Source of the DNA: Dicyema japonicum
Taxonomy: Eukaryota > Dicyemida > Rhombozoa > Dicyemidae
Length of the DNA stretch: 64,000 nt
Assembly: GCA_011109175.1 (NCBI GenBank)
Contig: RDEW01000020.1
Coordinates: 177,143-241,142 of the forward strand
Direction: 5' to 3'
Shown here: piece by piece, positions 12,830-25,800 of the stretch
Layout of the letters: each line of letters begins with the position of its first letter
Position numbering within the stretch: the first letter of the stretch is position 1
Notes under the pieces: model-generated
What the model was told of the DNA's origin: nothing
The model's database searches: none
Seen by the model: only the letters and a program-made list of their open reading frames with translations
Program-made: the position numbers and the translations under genes

Positions 12830-13010
12830 TAAACCTTTTCCATGTCGTCGAGACTAGCGGAGTCTTTGGCCCCAAGACGGTCTCTTTCCTCAGAGCACTT
12901 GGGTGTCTATTAACCAAAGCCTCGAGGGAGCGTCGGGAAACGAGTGGCTTTTCCAAAGGATATCCCTGGCAGTAGTCAGAGGTAAAGCCACTCGATCATA
13001 TCCGCTGGAC
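12830..13010 (+). mobile_element. Retroelement C-terminal fragment
   Basis: Plus-strand frames give VVETSGVFGPKTVSFLRALG, then a LLTKASRERRE-like stretch and QRISLAVVRG, the C-terminal signature of the CCHC/nuclease-type element. Frameshifted. Confidence 0.65.
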
Positions 13011-13059
13011 TCAGTAATTAACTAATCATGTTTCCTAATAATAAATTTTGATTATTAAA

Positions 13060-14420
13060 AAAAAATTACAGGGAGTAAGTTTTTAATCGTCCAGGAAGGT
13101 TTATGTTCGTTCTGAATTGGTGTCAGTAATCTTTTCCAAATTTCTGATTTGTAATTATTTGATATCATGTCATTCAGTGGTGCTGCTAGTTTTTTTATAA
13201 AATCCACAGAACTATCCTTTAATAACTCTTGACTTCCTGAATGGGTTCATCTTTGAACTTCCTTATTGCTCGAGACCTCCTTTGATGAAATTGTGTGTAT
13301 AAATATATTATGCCTCGGAGGAGGTGAGACTTCTTTCTTCACAGTGGATAGACGTTCAAAATGAGATACTGCAACCTTTGCTCGCTAGATAGTGTTTCCA
13401 ATTATTCTCCCATATGAATCATGGAGGACACTCTCCAGTTCCCATCATGTCTTCTTGACGACCAGAATATTGGAATATTGTGAAATTGAACTCTGACCTG
13501 TTATCTTGTTTGAGTAAACCTCCGAGTTCTGTGCACAATGCTGTAATCAAATGTTGAAGGGAAATAGAGGTAAAGTTCCCGTAAGTGTGACAGGGAAAGT
13601 CCTAATGGGATTCCGTGTATGCCAATGAATCGTTCACATCCCTTTCCTTCTCAGACATTGTGGGTTTAATCGAAGAATGACTCCAAGTATGTTAAAGTCC
13701 CCGAAAATTCTTCTTAGAAAATTTCAGTTCTCTGGATCTTTCGAATCACGCCTGCTAAATAAGGCATGCTAACTGACGATAGATATTAGTCTTCTGAATT
13801 CATTAGACACGACCTGTAGTTGAATAATGTTTATTCAATCGAATAAGTCCTACAACCTCCTTCCATAGTTTCTGGAGTCAGAAAGAAGTAGGATTAATGA
13901 CATTCATCGAGGCCTTCTTTGACTTTTGTCCCTTGAAGACAACAGATTGAGTTTCTGTATTCTACCAGATCCTACCTGGCATAAAGTGCTCCTTCGACCA
14001 GCCGTCTTAATATTTATTTACCCCCGGTTCCTTCAAGTGGAAGAAGCCGATGGGTAACAAGAACATAACTACCAATCACGGACATACCCAGAAGAAGATG
14101 GGTTATATTTGTTGTGAAGCGATAAAAAAGTACTTCATCATCTCTACCTTTCGGTCAGTTAATCAAACATTTAACAAATCCAGTTCCCACGGTCACAGTC
14201 GAAGATAGTCTATATATAACCACAGTCGTGAGGGAGAGCAACTGATTCTTTTTGATGCCTTCTGGAGCCTCTTGAGATGGGTGAATCACATAACACTACG
14301 TTAATGGAAGGATAAAGATGAGGAATGGAGGAAAGGATGGAACTCTTTAATAAAGCAATCAGTTGATAGGACTACGTCACTGATCATTGTTGTAGGCAAG
14401 GCATTCCAACCAGTAAGCTA
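13060..14420 (-). mobile_element. Decayed non-LTR retrotransposon (EEP to pre-RT region), tentative
   Basis: The minus strand at about 13240-13075 gives LLKDSSVDFIKKLAAPLNDM...NNYKSEIWKRLLTPIQNEHKPSW, which resembles the linker between endonuclease and RT in non-LTR elements. Upstream (13300-13700) are endonuclease-like patches with many stops. I see no host exon chain here. Confidence 0.35.
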
Positions 14421-15380
14421 TATTGAATACACGTGGTACACAGATAAGTGAGTATTATCTAGCTACCATTCTATAAGTGGAGTTTTAAAAGATGATCCTC
14501 TCAGTTAGATTCGAAACAGGATCGCATCCGAGACTTTCTTTGTTAGGACTTTGGGTTTCCAATATCTACCAAGTCTGGCAAAAAAAACCGGGGTTTTCAT
14601 CCACTGTGAAGCAAAGTAACCCATAAAGCACATCATCTACTTTCCAACCACCGAGGTGAATCTATTAAGCATTGCACCGAACGATGTGAATTCCCAAGAG
14701 CAGTGGAAACCATCCCCGTTAGCGAGGGTCTCTGATTCGTTGGACAATCGAACTTACAATTTTGTTGACGAGTACTCAATTCATTCTACCAGCCGCTCCA
14801 GAGGTTTCAAAGGCGATTCGGAATAGCGGAAACGATTTCTGAATAATAAAGCCTATTAAAAGATTAGAAAAAAAGTTAATAACGAAAATTCTGGTCAAAC
14901 TCCTCAAAATTAATCGACAAATTAAAATATTCAATTTAATTAAATTAGAAATCACGAATTCGTTAACATGCAGCAACCGGGACAGTGGGAAGGCTGATTG
15001 GCCAAATCAATTCGCTCACAAAAATCCTTCACAACGACAACAGGTGGGCAGCAAGAAGATCTTAATCTCCCATCTGTTCAAAGAAGGGTGACATGTAAAA
15101 AGATTATTTTTTAAAGTAATATCATTAAAATATAATTGTTAACACCGGAACCCTAAGGAAGAGGACAAGAATTATCAACTAAATAAGTAACCGCAGTGTC
15201 CATATCAAGCTTCCCCTGCGATGGGTCTGGAATCCTGGATTAATCTCCAAAAAGGAGAAGGTTTAAAACAGAAAAGTAATTAAATTACTAAATCCAAATT
15301 ATCTTTTAAAATAAATAATTTAAAAACTAAACTAATATTGTGTAAAAAACAATAAACGTTCGTGTTCTCAAAATTGAGTC
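14420..15380. other. Repeat debris; retroelement fragment near 14680-14835 (-)
   Basis: The minus strand around 14830-14775 encodes IAFETSGAAG, the C-terminal VAIETSGAAG block of the element at 55500. The remainder shows no gene that I can support. Confidence 0.4.
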
Positions 15381-15430
15381 GAGATTCCAGACCCAAATAT
15401 AAAGTAAATAAACATAGTTTACTCAATAGT

Positions 15431-15910
15431 ATCACAAAGAAGGAGAAAAGTCTTTACTCAGTCCTTGGTGTTGATGAAAAAGCCACACAGGAGGAGATCA
15501 TAAAGGCTTATAAAGCGGTTGATATCAAACAATATTCGTAGCTCGCCCTAAAGTACCATCCAGACAAAAACATTGGGTCCCAGGATACCCACAATAAAGT
15601 AAACGATAAAAGAGACTTCAGTTTGTAGAAATTGCGACTGCAAGGGGGATTCTGACGGATCCCAAAAAGCGTGAGGTGTACGACTATTATGGATATACAG
15701 GGATCGACTTGCTGAATAAAATTGGGCATGAAAACGTCGACTATCTGCTACTTATGAAGAAAAAGTCAACTTTAGTACTATAAATTGTAATCTCCCAAGG
15801 CTCTCCTATGCTTCATCTGCCTACTCTGCTGTCCCTGCATTAGCATCTTCCTCTGCATCTGCTTTTGCCTGACAAGAAGGAAGGCAACTCCTTTATACGA
15901 TGAAGTATAA
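15431..15910 (+). CDS. DNAJC5: Cysteine-string protein (DnaJ homolog subfamily C member 5)
   Basis: Synaptic and secretory-vesicle co-chaperone that stimulates Hsc70 through its J domain and anchors to membranes through a palmitoylated cysteine string. Exons joined by 24-, 23- and 25-nt introns read KSLYSVLGVDEKATQEEIIKAYKA, LALKYHPDKN (HPD motif intact), EIATARGILTDPKKREVYDYYG, then ENVDYLL and the string LLCFICLLCCPCISIFLCICFC, ending RKATPLYDEV at TAA 15908-15910. From 15431 the spliced length is 135 codons and in frame. The first Met was not found: in-frame sequence upstream reaches a stop without ATG, so a further 5' exon or trans-spliced leader is possible. The cysteine string has nine cysteines, fewer than vertebrate CSP, and the C-terminal tail is very short. 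Confidence 0.9.
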
Positions 15911-16141
15911 TATCCTTTAACAATCCCAGGAAAACACATTCATGGAAGAGGAATGAGTTTTCAAATAAAGCTGATATCTTATAATATTTTTGTTTTAAGA
16001 TTAGCTGAATTAACCTGTTTATAATAAAAAATATGGTTGTTATTATTGATCATGTATCAAATATATGAAACCAATCTATATGACTAGCAATCAATCACAC
16101 AAACAAAAAATACCAAAAAGAATTCACACAAAAATTAGTAA

Positions 16142-19100
16142 TTATTGACGTAAATTTTGATCTTTGTCACCTGAGTTAACAGTGGGGACTGAATAATATC
16201 GTCTAGAAGAAGTTTGCCCATGAGACTCATCAATGGCAAGATCATCATCCTCCATCGTATACAGACAGACCCCTGAAGGCGTGTTCACAGGCGGAGAGTG
16301 GAGGTATTCAGTGGTCAAGTCTTCACCAAAAAGTCCAGGGGTAGGTTTGAGGTTATCGAACTCCTCAATACATGCAGCACAATAGTAGTCACACATATAA
16401 TCGATGTTTGTGTCCGGGACACAGATTGTGTGAAACCTCGCATTACAATTCGCGCAGCTGATCCAATCAACGGGGCCAACCGGGTACATGCAGTTGAGAG
16501 AGTCACAAATGACGTCTTCCTCATCATAGTTGTAATCACCGTCAAAAGAGTCACTAGTAACATTGACTGTATGTGTCCCAACGGCTCCTTCAACCTCAGT
16601 GGAACCTTAAATATAAATAATCAAATTACGTTTGACTTTCTGCTTACGAGGTTTCCTCTGAACAACTTCTACGTTCGGAAATCGTCTCTTTCTTCCACGA
16701 GTGCCTTTTGTCTTGACAACAGGTTCTTTCTTAGCAGGAGCACGTGGTTCCGTCTCCACTTCTGTAAAAAAGAATTTTTCTTTTCCGCGGGATAGGACTA
16801 TGACTTCCCATAGTTTTTCAGCCTCGTCAGAATCAATCTGTGACAAATCTCCTTCCACCATGAGCTCCTCAAGACAAGATAGGTCGTATTGGTTTAGTTC
16901 TTTTGAAGGACAGTCAAATTGCCGGGGAACGAGTTGAGCCTTCCTCTGAGACCTCCGTCCTTGTTTAGGCTCTCCCTTCTCTTCACCAAAATTCTGCTGT
17001 TCACCAGCCAAGTCGTTGAGGCCAGTAAGCTGGTTTAAAGTGACCAATGATGGGGGACTGCTCTGAACATTAAAAGATCCACTCCTCTTCAGAACCTCCA
17101 CCACCTGTTCTTTATTCAGTATTCGGTTGACTCTTGATTGCCAGCTAATCATCATCTCGGCTATACACTGTATCAACTCCCCTTCAGGAAGTCGTACAGT
17201 TGAGCGTTGAAGTTCCACAAGAAGATTGATCACATTATCCAAGCGAGGACGTCGAGTTCGGCAGCATTTCATGCACACAAACTTATCCTTACTCTGATGG
17301 ACGGACCCCCTAATGGAAGCATAGCCTTGTCGTAGAGAATTTGAAGCACAATTCTCATGGAACAAGTCGTTACATATACTACAGACTAACATCTCATTGT
17401 TTGGGGGTTTCTGACAGACACAAAACTGGGAAGGCTTCAAACGATGGTGATTCCGTTTTTCTAGATTGAGCATCCGAAGAGTCTTTATGGCCTCCATCTC
17501 CACTTTCTTGGCTTGTTTGTAAACCTCAAGCTGGAAGTGAATCCCGAAAAAAGTACCAGGCTCGTAGAACCCCTAGAAAGTGATTTGAGATCATTCAGAT
17601 CATCCCATGAGAGTTTTTTATCAGGTGAATACACCTTCTTAAAGTATTCGGCCGTCTCTCCGTCAGGAGTGAAGGGCCACAGAACCTTCAAATTAGAATT
17701 CTCGAATACAGAAAGAAGGGAATCTCGGGAATTCTTCTTCAACACAAATTTACTAGCCTTAGTCTTCCAGGCCCGATTTTCCTTTACACATGACTCTAAT
17801 ATCTCAAATTCCTTGATTTTTATGGGCAAAGTTTTTCCGAGCTTATGCATTTCCTCAAATATGTCGAAAGGAAAAATCAACTGACCACTCTAAAGTCACA
17901 ACCAGCATAAACCATGACTTCTCCATAGGCTTTCAACCACAGTTTGGCATCCATAATGGCCTTTCTAGCTGCAGCTACTTGGGGTAGCAAGATTGGTTGT
18001 TTAAAGTCCTCTCCAATGACTTGTTCGAGCTCACTAATGCCGAGATCCCTTAACAATCATGATTCAGCTAAACCCTTGTAATGCTACACGTGTCTGATCC
18101 TCCAATCCACGTGCGATCCAAAGAGTCTTACTAAGTTCGTCCACTCTAGCTTGAACAGATTGATGGCGTTCTGGGGACTTTTCAGAGGCCAAAAACTGTG
18201 CCAGTTGGGGGAGAGAGACCTCCTTGTTGAAGATGTTGTAGGACTCTCTCAGCCACTTGTACTGAGTCGTCAACTACAATAAACCGAAACCTCACGTTGT
18301 GTAGTGTTAAAAACTCTGAGATTGAAACCCTGTCGAAGGGAATGTCACTAGAAAGAAGCTCCTCGACTCTCAACACGTCGATTTGATCTTCATTGAATAT
18401 TTGGGACACGCTTTCTCGAAGAGAGTTCACCTTTTTAATCAAATTGTCCAGTTTATCGGAATATTCTAGCTTTAGAAGTAAACTTGGGATCTTTTCCTTC
18501 ATCATTTGAACATCTGAGAAGGCAACTTGACCACCATCACGTCTGGAAAGTTTTACTTGCTGTTCTCAAAGATTCGACGACATCTGTGAACAATATCACG
18601 TGCTTCGTCAATTCGGGATTTCATCATAGCCTCCTTGGAAAACTGTTCCAGTGCTTTGTAGAATCCAAACTCCCTTCCCTCTGTATGCAGGGACTCCATC
18701 TCGTTTAGTGCTAAAACTCAAAAGAAAACTCAAACTCATCCCATCATCCTCAGTTTCCTCAAAAAATAATGGGGACATTCTCCTTCTCCACGTTTGGTAG
18801 TTGGAAATATGTTTTTCCACGTCAGTTATCATATTTTCCAACTCAGCCTGTTCATATCGATAATTTAAGGTGTAAGACGAGGAATCGCAGTCACACAGAT
18901 CGTCCAAGTGGTTAGGACAAACCATATTGGCTTAATTATGAACCAAAATTACTATTGCAAGCACATGAGAAAGACCAGAGGAAACAGACAGTCCTACATT
19001 TGCAGCAAATCCGCTCCTGGTCAGCCAACAGTTCAAGATAAACCCGTTTAATCTGTTTTATACCCTAAAGTTACAATTAAGCGCAAACCAAATTATTGGA

Positions 19101-21036
19101 TTTATTGAAGACATCCACGACGGTCTGTTTGATCAGTCGGAGATCAGTTGCACAGTGAACAGCGAAGTCAGGGTGATATTCTTTTCGATGGACAGTCGAC
19201 AGACAACCTCGTCATGGGAAAACACACATTCACGTGCAAAATTAGCGTTATGGGCTATACATTCTCGCCCAATAGGCATCTAGACTGTGATTTTAGAAAA
19301 TCTACCCAATCGGGAGGACAATAATTGACTGCCTTCATTGAAATTGAGACCCTGGTTGAATCCGCCATGATATCCACGTGGGAAAGTAATCACAAAACTC
19401 GCCAGGGTTTTGATCAATCTTGCAAACATCGATTCCATTGGCGATCATAATAGAAGGATTCAAGAGTGTGGTCAAATGGTTCATCAAATCCCGACTTTGA
19501 TCGAACAACTCAGGTAATCTCCTTCATCAGGGGCTTCAAACTTGTCTGCGTGTCTCCGGCCGACTCCATACCAAGTTTTCACGTCTCCCCTAGAAATTAA
19601 TTGACAAATTACCAATGTTGGTAGTTGACAGAATAACTCCAATGGTCTTCCACGTGCCAGCAAAAACACGAAAAACACATTCCCACATAACACCAGGGTA
19701 CTCGTACCCCAGACATTGTCTCGGTAAAAAGGGAGAGCGTGGAAGAGTCAATAATTCCAAGGTTATTAAGGTTCCACTCAGATTCGACATATTTTGGTAC
19801 GTCAGGGGAAAATCCAGACCCGAATTCGACAGCATGGAGGTCAGTTCCGTACTCCACAACAACTTGGTCTTTTTATGTTCCCCCTCGCTCATCGATATCT
19901 TCCAGAACTCATTCTCAATCAATTCGCTCGTCAAATTCGTCCCCGGTTTCTGCAAATGAGTAAATATCGCACAAAATTGGCTTCAAAATACTTCCTCTTG
20001 AGTTCATTAGCGTACTCCGCGAATTCCATCAGTTTGTAGCTCTTTTAGAGTCCGTAAAGCCGTAGGCTTCTTCCTCGAACCTTCCCTGGCAAATGATAAA
20101 AGGCTTACCTTAGATAGACACTTCAGACAGGCCCACACGTGTTTGACAGAGTCAAACACAATCACCGAGCATTTTTGTGAATGTTTGTGGCACAGAAAGA
20201 ACAACGAAGCCACTCATTTTGTCGAGGAATCATCTTTTTGTGGCAAATATGACAGTTAAAGGTGGCTGTTCTGGCTGTAATTATCGGCTCCTTGTCTGTT
20301 CGGCAGAAATTCTCCTTTCCATAGATATTTCCTTTGATCATTTGAGGAGCTTCAGAGACCTGGTAGTTATCGTTGTCGAACTTCTCCAAATACGGACTGG
20401 AGACAGTCTTATTAAATTAGAAACCATTACTTTATCTAACAAATCCACATCTGTGTATGGTAGCAACAGATGGGTGAAGATTTCGCAGAGCTTCATTCCG
20501 AAGTTTTGGTCGTTAAGAACTGTCTTAGAGATGTCAGTCCAGTACAAGTCAGTGTGTGAAAACGGAATAAACCCGCCGTTTTTTCTTACAGCCTGAAATG
20601 TGTGAGAATTATACGTGGAATAAGTTGTAGAGGTCCAACTGGTGCTTTCCAATTAAGGGAATTTTTAGTTGAAATCCCTGAAGTTGAAATTAAAAATACA
20701 TTCTTTATCCAAAATGAGTTTAACTTGGTAAAAAATAACTGACGGCAGCGGAAAATTGGCTAAAACTATGACAATTAGGAACATTAAGTTCGTAAGGACG
20801 CTGGATTCTTGGGACAAATGAGTTGTTGTAGAGCTTCATGTTGAAAGGCGGTTTCCAAGACTGAGACCTCAAAAAGTTAAAAATACCGACGGTGGAATTA
20901 TTTTGCAGATTCCATAAGGCTCTGCTTCAGACCTAATTGAGTCAATGTAATAGGCTGGTCCTTTTTCCCATTCCTCTTTCGTCGGTTTAAAGACGGGGGC
21001 GTTTTGTGGGGTAATAAACAACTCAGAGTATTCCAT
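16142..21036 (-). CDS. KDM5: KDM5 family H3K4 demethylase (JARID1/Lid)
   Basis: Nuclear Fe(II)/2-oxoglutarate-dependent demethylase of H3K4me3/2. All family domains occur in order. JmjN: NAPVFKPTKEEW...GICKIIPP (21000-20890). ARID: NGGFIPFSHTDLYWTDI (20580). PHD1: CHICHKKMIP...CSFCATNIH...VWACLKC (20260-20115). JmjC: CWHVEDHWSYSVNYQHWG with the iron His/Glu, then GEFVITFPRGYHGGFNQG with the distal His (19680-19345). C5HC2: ICCKCRTVC...CPNHLDDLCDC (19010-18880). PLU-1 region (18.9-17.5 kb). PHD2: CVCQKPPNNEMLVCSICNDLFH (17430). PHD3: ICDSLNC...DWISCANCNARFHTICV (16510-16410). Micro-introns include a 24-nt one before the last exon and a 26-nt one at the DW|MPIGREC junction. Start ATG 21036; stop 16142-16144. 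Single-base frame breaks near 19332 and about 19185 are not explained by splicing. About 1,450 aa. Confidence 0.95.
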
Positions 21037-21079
21037 TCCACTCTTATACTCAATGAAATAAGCGTACCAAATATTCAAG

Positions 21080-21599
21080 GAGAAACAACAGCAATCATGT
21101 TTATATTTTTTGCAAAATCAATATTTGTTTATTCTTTTTTAATTAAATAAAAATATTATCAAAATATTATTTAATGCCAAATCCTATTAATTAATGTTTA
21201 TGCTTAGAAAAATCGATCGCCATTAATACGGAAATTAACAATTCTAATGCTCAAGTCATCGTTGTGAACGAGTACCGCAGCGACCACTGCTGAAGATTTG
21301 AAAAGGAGGAAGTACCGCAGCATTGGGGACCGGTTAGCTTTCCAGCCTATTTCCGTTGAGATGTCTGGTGTTATCGGCCCGAGCACTTCTGAGTTTAATC
21401 GGCCGGTTGTAAGACTGTGGAAGGGTGAGTTCCGAATGGCTCGATGGCTCTTCCAGAAAAAATTATTTTTTGTATGTGTTAATAATTTCACTTATTTCAT
21501 ACAAACTATATATAAATACACTTCCTATTATACATAAAGTCTGTGGTCACTGAGAAGGCAAATAAACACCATTATGAATACCCAAACAACTTAAAATCC
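21080..21599 (+). mobile_element. Retroelement C-terminal fragment between KDM5 and HYOU1
   Basis: Plus-strand frame 21298-21430 gives KRRKYRSIGDRLAFQPISVEMSGVIGPSTSEF, the same block as KYGEIGDRYRFVPVAIETSGAAG in the 54430-55690 element. The rest of the interval is AT-rich intergenic sequence. Confidence 0.6.
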
Positions 21600-24500
21600 T
21601 TATAATTCACTGGCCTGGTCATCAGAACCAGCTTCCCTATTAGAATCGCTATCTTCTCCGTCGACTTGTTGATTTTGATCATTTCCAGTTAAATCCACGG
21701 TCTCAGCCTCCTGATCCGTAGAGTTATTCACATTGCCTCCATGGCCAAAAACCGTGGTGTTAGTCTCAGTGCCGTTGATAATTGTGGAATTTGCTAAATA
21801 ACATGGTCGTCTTACTCATTTTGTCAATTTTTTTGGCAGAGGATATAAAGGCGGAAAATTTTCTCCGCATTCCTTCCAAGTTTGACTTTACCTTTCTGGC
21901 CTTCCTTTCGAATTCCTTCACAGTCCATATAGGATTCTCATTCAGAGCTGAGCTGTTCTGAAGAGAATCTTGCCGAATGAACCAGTCCTTTAAAATAGGT
22001 AAAGTCATCACCTGGAACTCAACAGTACTGTTGTGGAGTTCATCAATTTCCCCCATGGAGATAAACTCTTTGTCGAAGGTCAGATTGCCGGATTCAATCT
22101 TCACAACAACATCTCTCATCAGCTTGACCTTCTCGTTACAGTCCTTCATCAGCTTTTCGAAATTTACACGGCACTTTGGCCTCCCTAGAAACTCGGAATA
22201 ACGGAAAGTCCAGTTTTTTGAAGCATCCTTGAGTACAGAAATCATATTTTGGAATTCCTGAGATAACTATGAAATCAACTTCAATGGGGTCAGTATCAGA
22301 GACAAAATCCAGCCAGTCGAATGCAGAGAGATGACTTTGAGTATAATTTCCTTCTCATCGTCAGGAAGGAATTGGCTCTGTGCTTCGTCATTAAGATTTG
22401 TCTTCAAATTAAAGCACGTGGATTCTATGTCGTTTTTCAGCTGGTTTTTTCTATTTTTCAGCTGTTCTGCCTTTGAATATTCGTCAATTCTAAAAATGAC
22501 CTCCAAATTCACCTATTTATCACAGTAGTCATCAAATCTTCCCAAAAACCAATGGATAATATAATTGGGAGGTGAATTCAAGCGGAACAAAAGAGGTGAC
22601 CTAAAATTAACACAAAATAACATTTTTCAAGGTCAGTATGGTTTCCGTAGCCTAAAACTCAATATTTCCTAAAACTTACATTTTCTTGCAGTTCTTTGCT
22701 GGTCTCCTACCAAATACATCAATTTGGTCTTACATTATGTACATTAGGACTAGAGATAGTCTCATTCACTTCTATGAAAACATTAGCCATTTATACCTTG
22801 CAAGGTCTGAACTTCCATTAGAGCCTGAAAGTTACGAAAAACACAAAAACCGCTGAAATGTTTAAAAATCCATTCATGTCGATCACAAAGTAAACTTTAA
22901 TGGCCTCAAAACTGCCATTTTCAGGCATTTTGTACTCTATAGTCGTGTACAGCAACAGTTGCCTGTGAGATAAGTAATCGGTTAACCCATTCGAGGAGAT
23001 CACAATTTGAATTGGCGAAGAAACATTATCATTCACAACCCTGAGCACCCGTTTGATCGGGAGAGCCTGATTTGGTGAAATAAATTGTTTTTCCACTCCA
23101 AACAGTCTAACCTAGGGAATAAAGTTTTTTCAAACATTCAAAGGATGTACCCAGACGTCGTCAACGGAAAAGGAGACCATACGAAAAGTCGTGCTCAGAG
23201 AAGCCGCCCTGTAAACCCCACCTAAAGTCAAAACCGGTTCCAACCAGCTGCCACAGCCTCATCGGTGTTGATAGTAGATAAAAGCTCAAATTTGAATTCC
23301 TCGATAATGGTTTGTATATAGGGAATTCTTGTACCTGCTCCAAACAGCACAATGTGAGTAACATTTTCCTACTGTTATATTTTGATGTACCAAATTCTCG
23401 TATTGTGTGATAAAGAGCCCGAGATAGTGGAAGCCGCCTTTGATGAGAGCAGGATGCGCTCGTCAAGCTGTTTCCTTTCCACCAAGACGTTCAAGTGGGA
23501 ATCTTGGTAAACACTCTCAATCTGGTTTGAAGACGATAAATTTACAAATATTTTGGCCACAATATTGGATGACAATACATGTAGACTTTTCTCGGCCTGA
23601 GCGAACAGCTTTCCCATGAATTTATCGTCTTTTTCGACGTCTTCCCTCCGAATTGTCGGGTTATCAGCCAAAAACATGTCAATTAAAAGATCCCTAAGGC
23701 AAATGACGACGTCCACCGATCCAAAATTGAGATCCCAACTAAACTTGACCACGAATCCACTACCCAATAGATCGTATCTGCGTCTGTGTAGTTTTAGAGC
23801 CATTCTGTGGGAAGTGACCTGGAATAAATACACGTGACACCAAAAATTGTAAGAATTGAGTTGGAGGCACCAATGTCGAGGATAGCCAACTTCCACTGTT
23901 TCTGATCCATTTTCGATTCAAAATCGCATATTCTGTCAAGGCTGGGATGTTTAGACACAAGTTACCACAAGCGGACTCGGAGACTAAATCCACATTGGGA
24001 ATCCCAGCCATTTTAGCGACTCTTAACATAGCCGCTCGTTCAGAAGTCCCGAAGTAAGCAGGAATCGACAACACTACTCCAACGATGTTTGTACCTAGGA
24101 ATCACCGGAAATTTTCACCAGAATACTCCTCAGCCATAGTCAAGGCGTTTTGCAGAATGTATGCCGCAATCTCCTCTACATAAAGGGGTACTTCACTGAA
24201 ATGCATGATTGCAAGAACCTTTCAAAGTAGAGATTGCCTTGGTCATCTGAGGCAAGGTTGTAGTAGGGAAATCGTCGCAGGTAATTCTGCACGGAAGAAT
24301 CGTTGAGAGTTTTCCCGAGTAAATCACGGATGAAAATATATGTGTTTCTCCGGAATTTTATCATCTACCACTATGAGTTGGAGATACTTTGGCCCACGCA
24401 GCCTCACCAAATAGTCTTTCATTTCCTCGATGGTAATATGCGGCTGGGGTTTTCCGATTTGACTCACTGAGGCTGATATTTTTACAATTACCTGTTTAAT

Positions 24501-24682
24501 ACGACGGTTGGGGTTTTCCCAACCTAAATTTATTGTAAGTTTTACTTGAATTATCCCCATCTTAATGAATTGGCTGCCGAAATCTATCGATATCACAGCG
24601 ACAGATACTAAACATTATTAGGGGAATTGTTACATGTAATAGATGGTAGTAGGAAAAAAATTAGTATTCTGTAGAAATTCAT
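21600..24682 (-). CDS. HYOU1: Hypoxia up-regulated protein 1 / GRP170 (ER Hsp110-type chaperone)
   Basis: ER-lumenal Hsp110/GRP170 chaperone, nucleotide exchange factor for BiP. Start ATG 24682 opens a signal peptide (MNFYRILIFFLLPSITLSVA) split by a 26-nt intron, followed by the Hsp70-type phosphate-1 motif SIDFGSQFIKMGII. Other landmarks: GKTPTVVLN, IRDLLGKTLND...RRFPYYNL (about 24340-24240), LSIPAYFGTSERAAMLRVAKMAG (about 24070), LDIGASNSILTIFGV (about 23880-23840), and a C-terminal helical domain LPILKDWFIRQ...NENPIWTVKEFERKARKVKSNLE (about 22000-21860). The last exon follows a 22-nt intron, is acidic with NxT/S sequons, and ends in DDQASEL, a plausible variant of the KDEL-type retrieval signal (human ends NDEL). 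Stop 21600-21602. About 950 aa against 999 in human. Confidence 0.93.
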
Positions 24683-24828
24683 AATATTTTAATTTGAAAA
24701 CTTAGTCCACAAAGTTGAATAGTAATGTCGTGTAAAAGTCTATTTCAAATTCAAAATATGCTTAAATTTAATTAATTAATTTTTTTAGCAAAGTAATTAC
24801 AATTTTTCATTTACAAAAATGTACTGGC

Positions 24829-25800
24829 GTGGTATGGATCGCTCTGATCTCACTATTGCGCTCTAGGTGGCCAATTTTTTATCTGGAAGACGTGGGAGGG
24901 TTATCTGTGGCCACTTCAGATCACGATCACTACCGAACGGAGTGCCCCAAGGTTCACCTTTGTCCCCCACTCTATTCAACATTTTCCTCCACGACCTGCC
25001 AGCAGACATTGACAAGGACTTCCTACTGCTTTCTTATGCTGACGATATCATCATTGCACCAAGAAGCAGTTCGACATCAGAAGCAGTCTTACTTGCACAG
25101 AAGAAAGTGGATTGTATCCACGATTGGTTGATAGCTAACCGTCTCTCGGTATCGGCTCCAAAATCATCATGCACTCTATTCACCTCCGACCGGCGGTCTA
25201 AAGAAGAACCAGAAATCTTCATCGGACATACTCGGATGCCTGTCACAAGAAACCCCTCAATCCTGGGAGTGACATAGGACAGGCTGCTTAATTTTACCTA
25301 CCATGCCAAGCAAGTCTTCACCAAAGGACTACAGAAATTGAATGCCACACGGGCCCTCATCCAGAAGACCCCAGCGAATATGAATAGAGCATTCGGAACC
25401 ATATACCGCCAGACAATCGCGCCGGCTGTGGAATATTCCTCTGCTGCGTGGAGATTCGCGTTATCAGAGGCCACTATTCAAAAACTAAACTTACTGCAAA
25501 GGAAAAAATACGTATGCTGGGACCAGAATGTGGAACAAAAATACCTCCCCTGCTGACGGAATCTAAAACTCGTAGATGTGGTTCCGGATTTCTCCGCATT
25601 TGCGAGGAAGATGGACACCCACTAAACCTCTCACTGTTCCACGCAAAAGAAAATCGGTTGGCTAAGAAATTTCCTACCCCAATCAGCTTCCTCCTCAAGG
25701 ACCAAAGAAGGCATTTCCGTTCGACAGTGGGAACAATGGAGACGCACAGGCTTAGGATGGCACGTTTGGTTGCGGGAACTGGGATCACCTAACTAGTTGA
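24829..25800 (+). mobile_element. LINE reverse transcriptase, 3' half
   Basis: Frames give NGVPQGSPLSPTLFNIFLHDLP (about 24940-25000), the active site LSYADDIIIAPRSS (about 25035), then APAVEYSSAAWRFAL (about 25420) and RLAKKFPTPISFLL. They end in VAGTGIT and TAA just before 25795. Two or three frame changes and an in-frame TAG-like break near 25275 show it is dead. The 5' part (endonuclease) is missing. Its 3' end abuts the oppositely oriented copy at 25800-26345. Confidence 0.85.

Noticed and set aside
16298-17884. Long plus-strand open frames inside KDM5 (up to 165 codons)
   Set aside because: They lie antisense to conserved PHD and PLU-1 exons and have no domain of their own.
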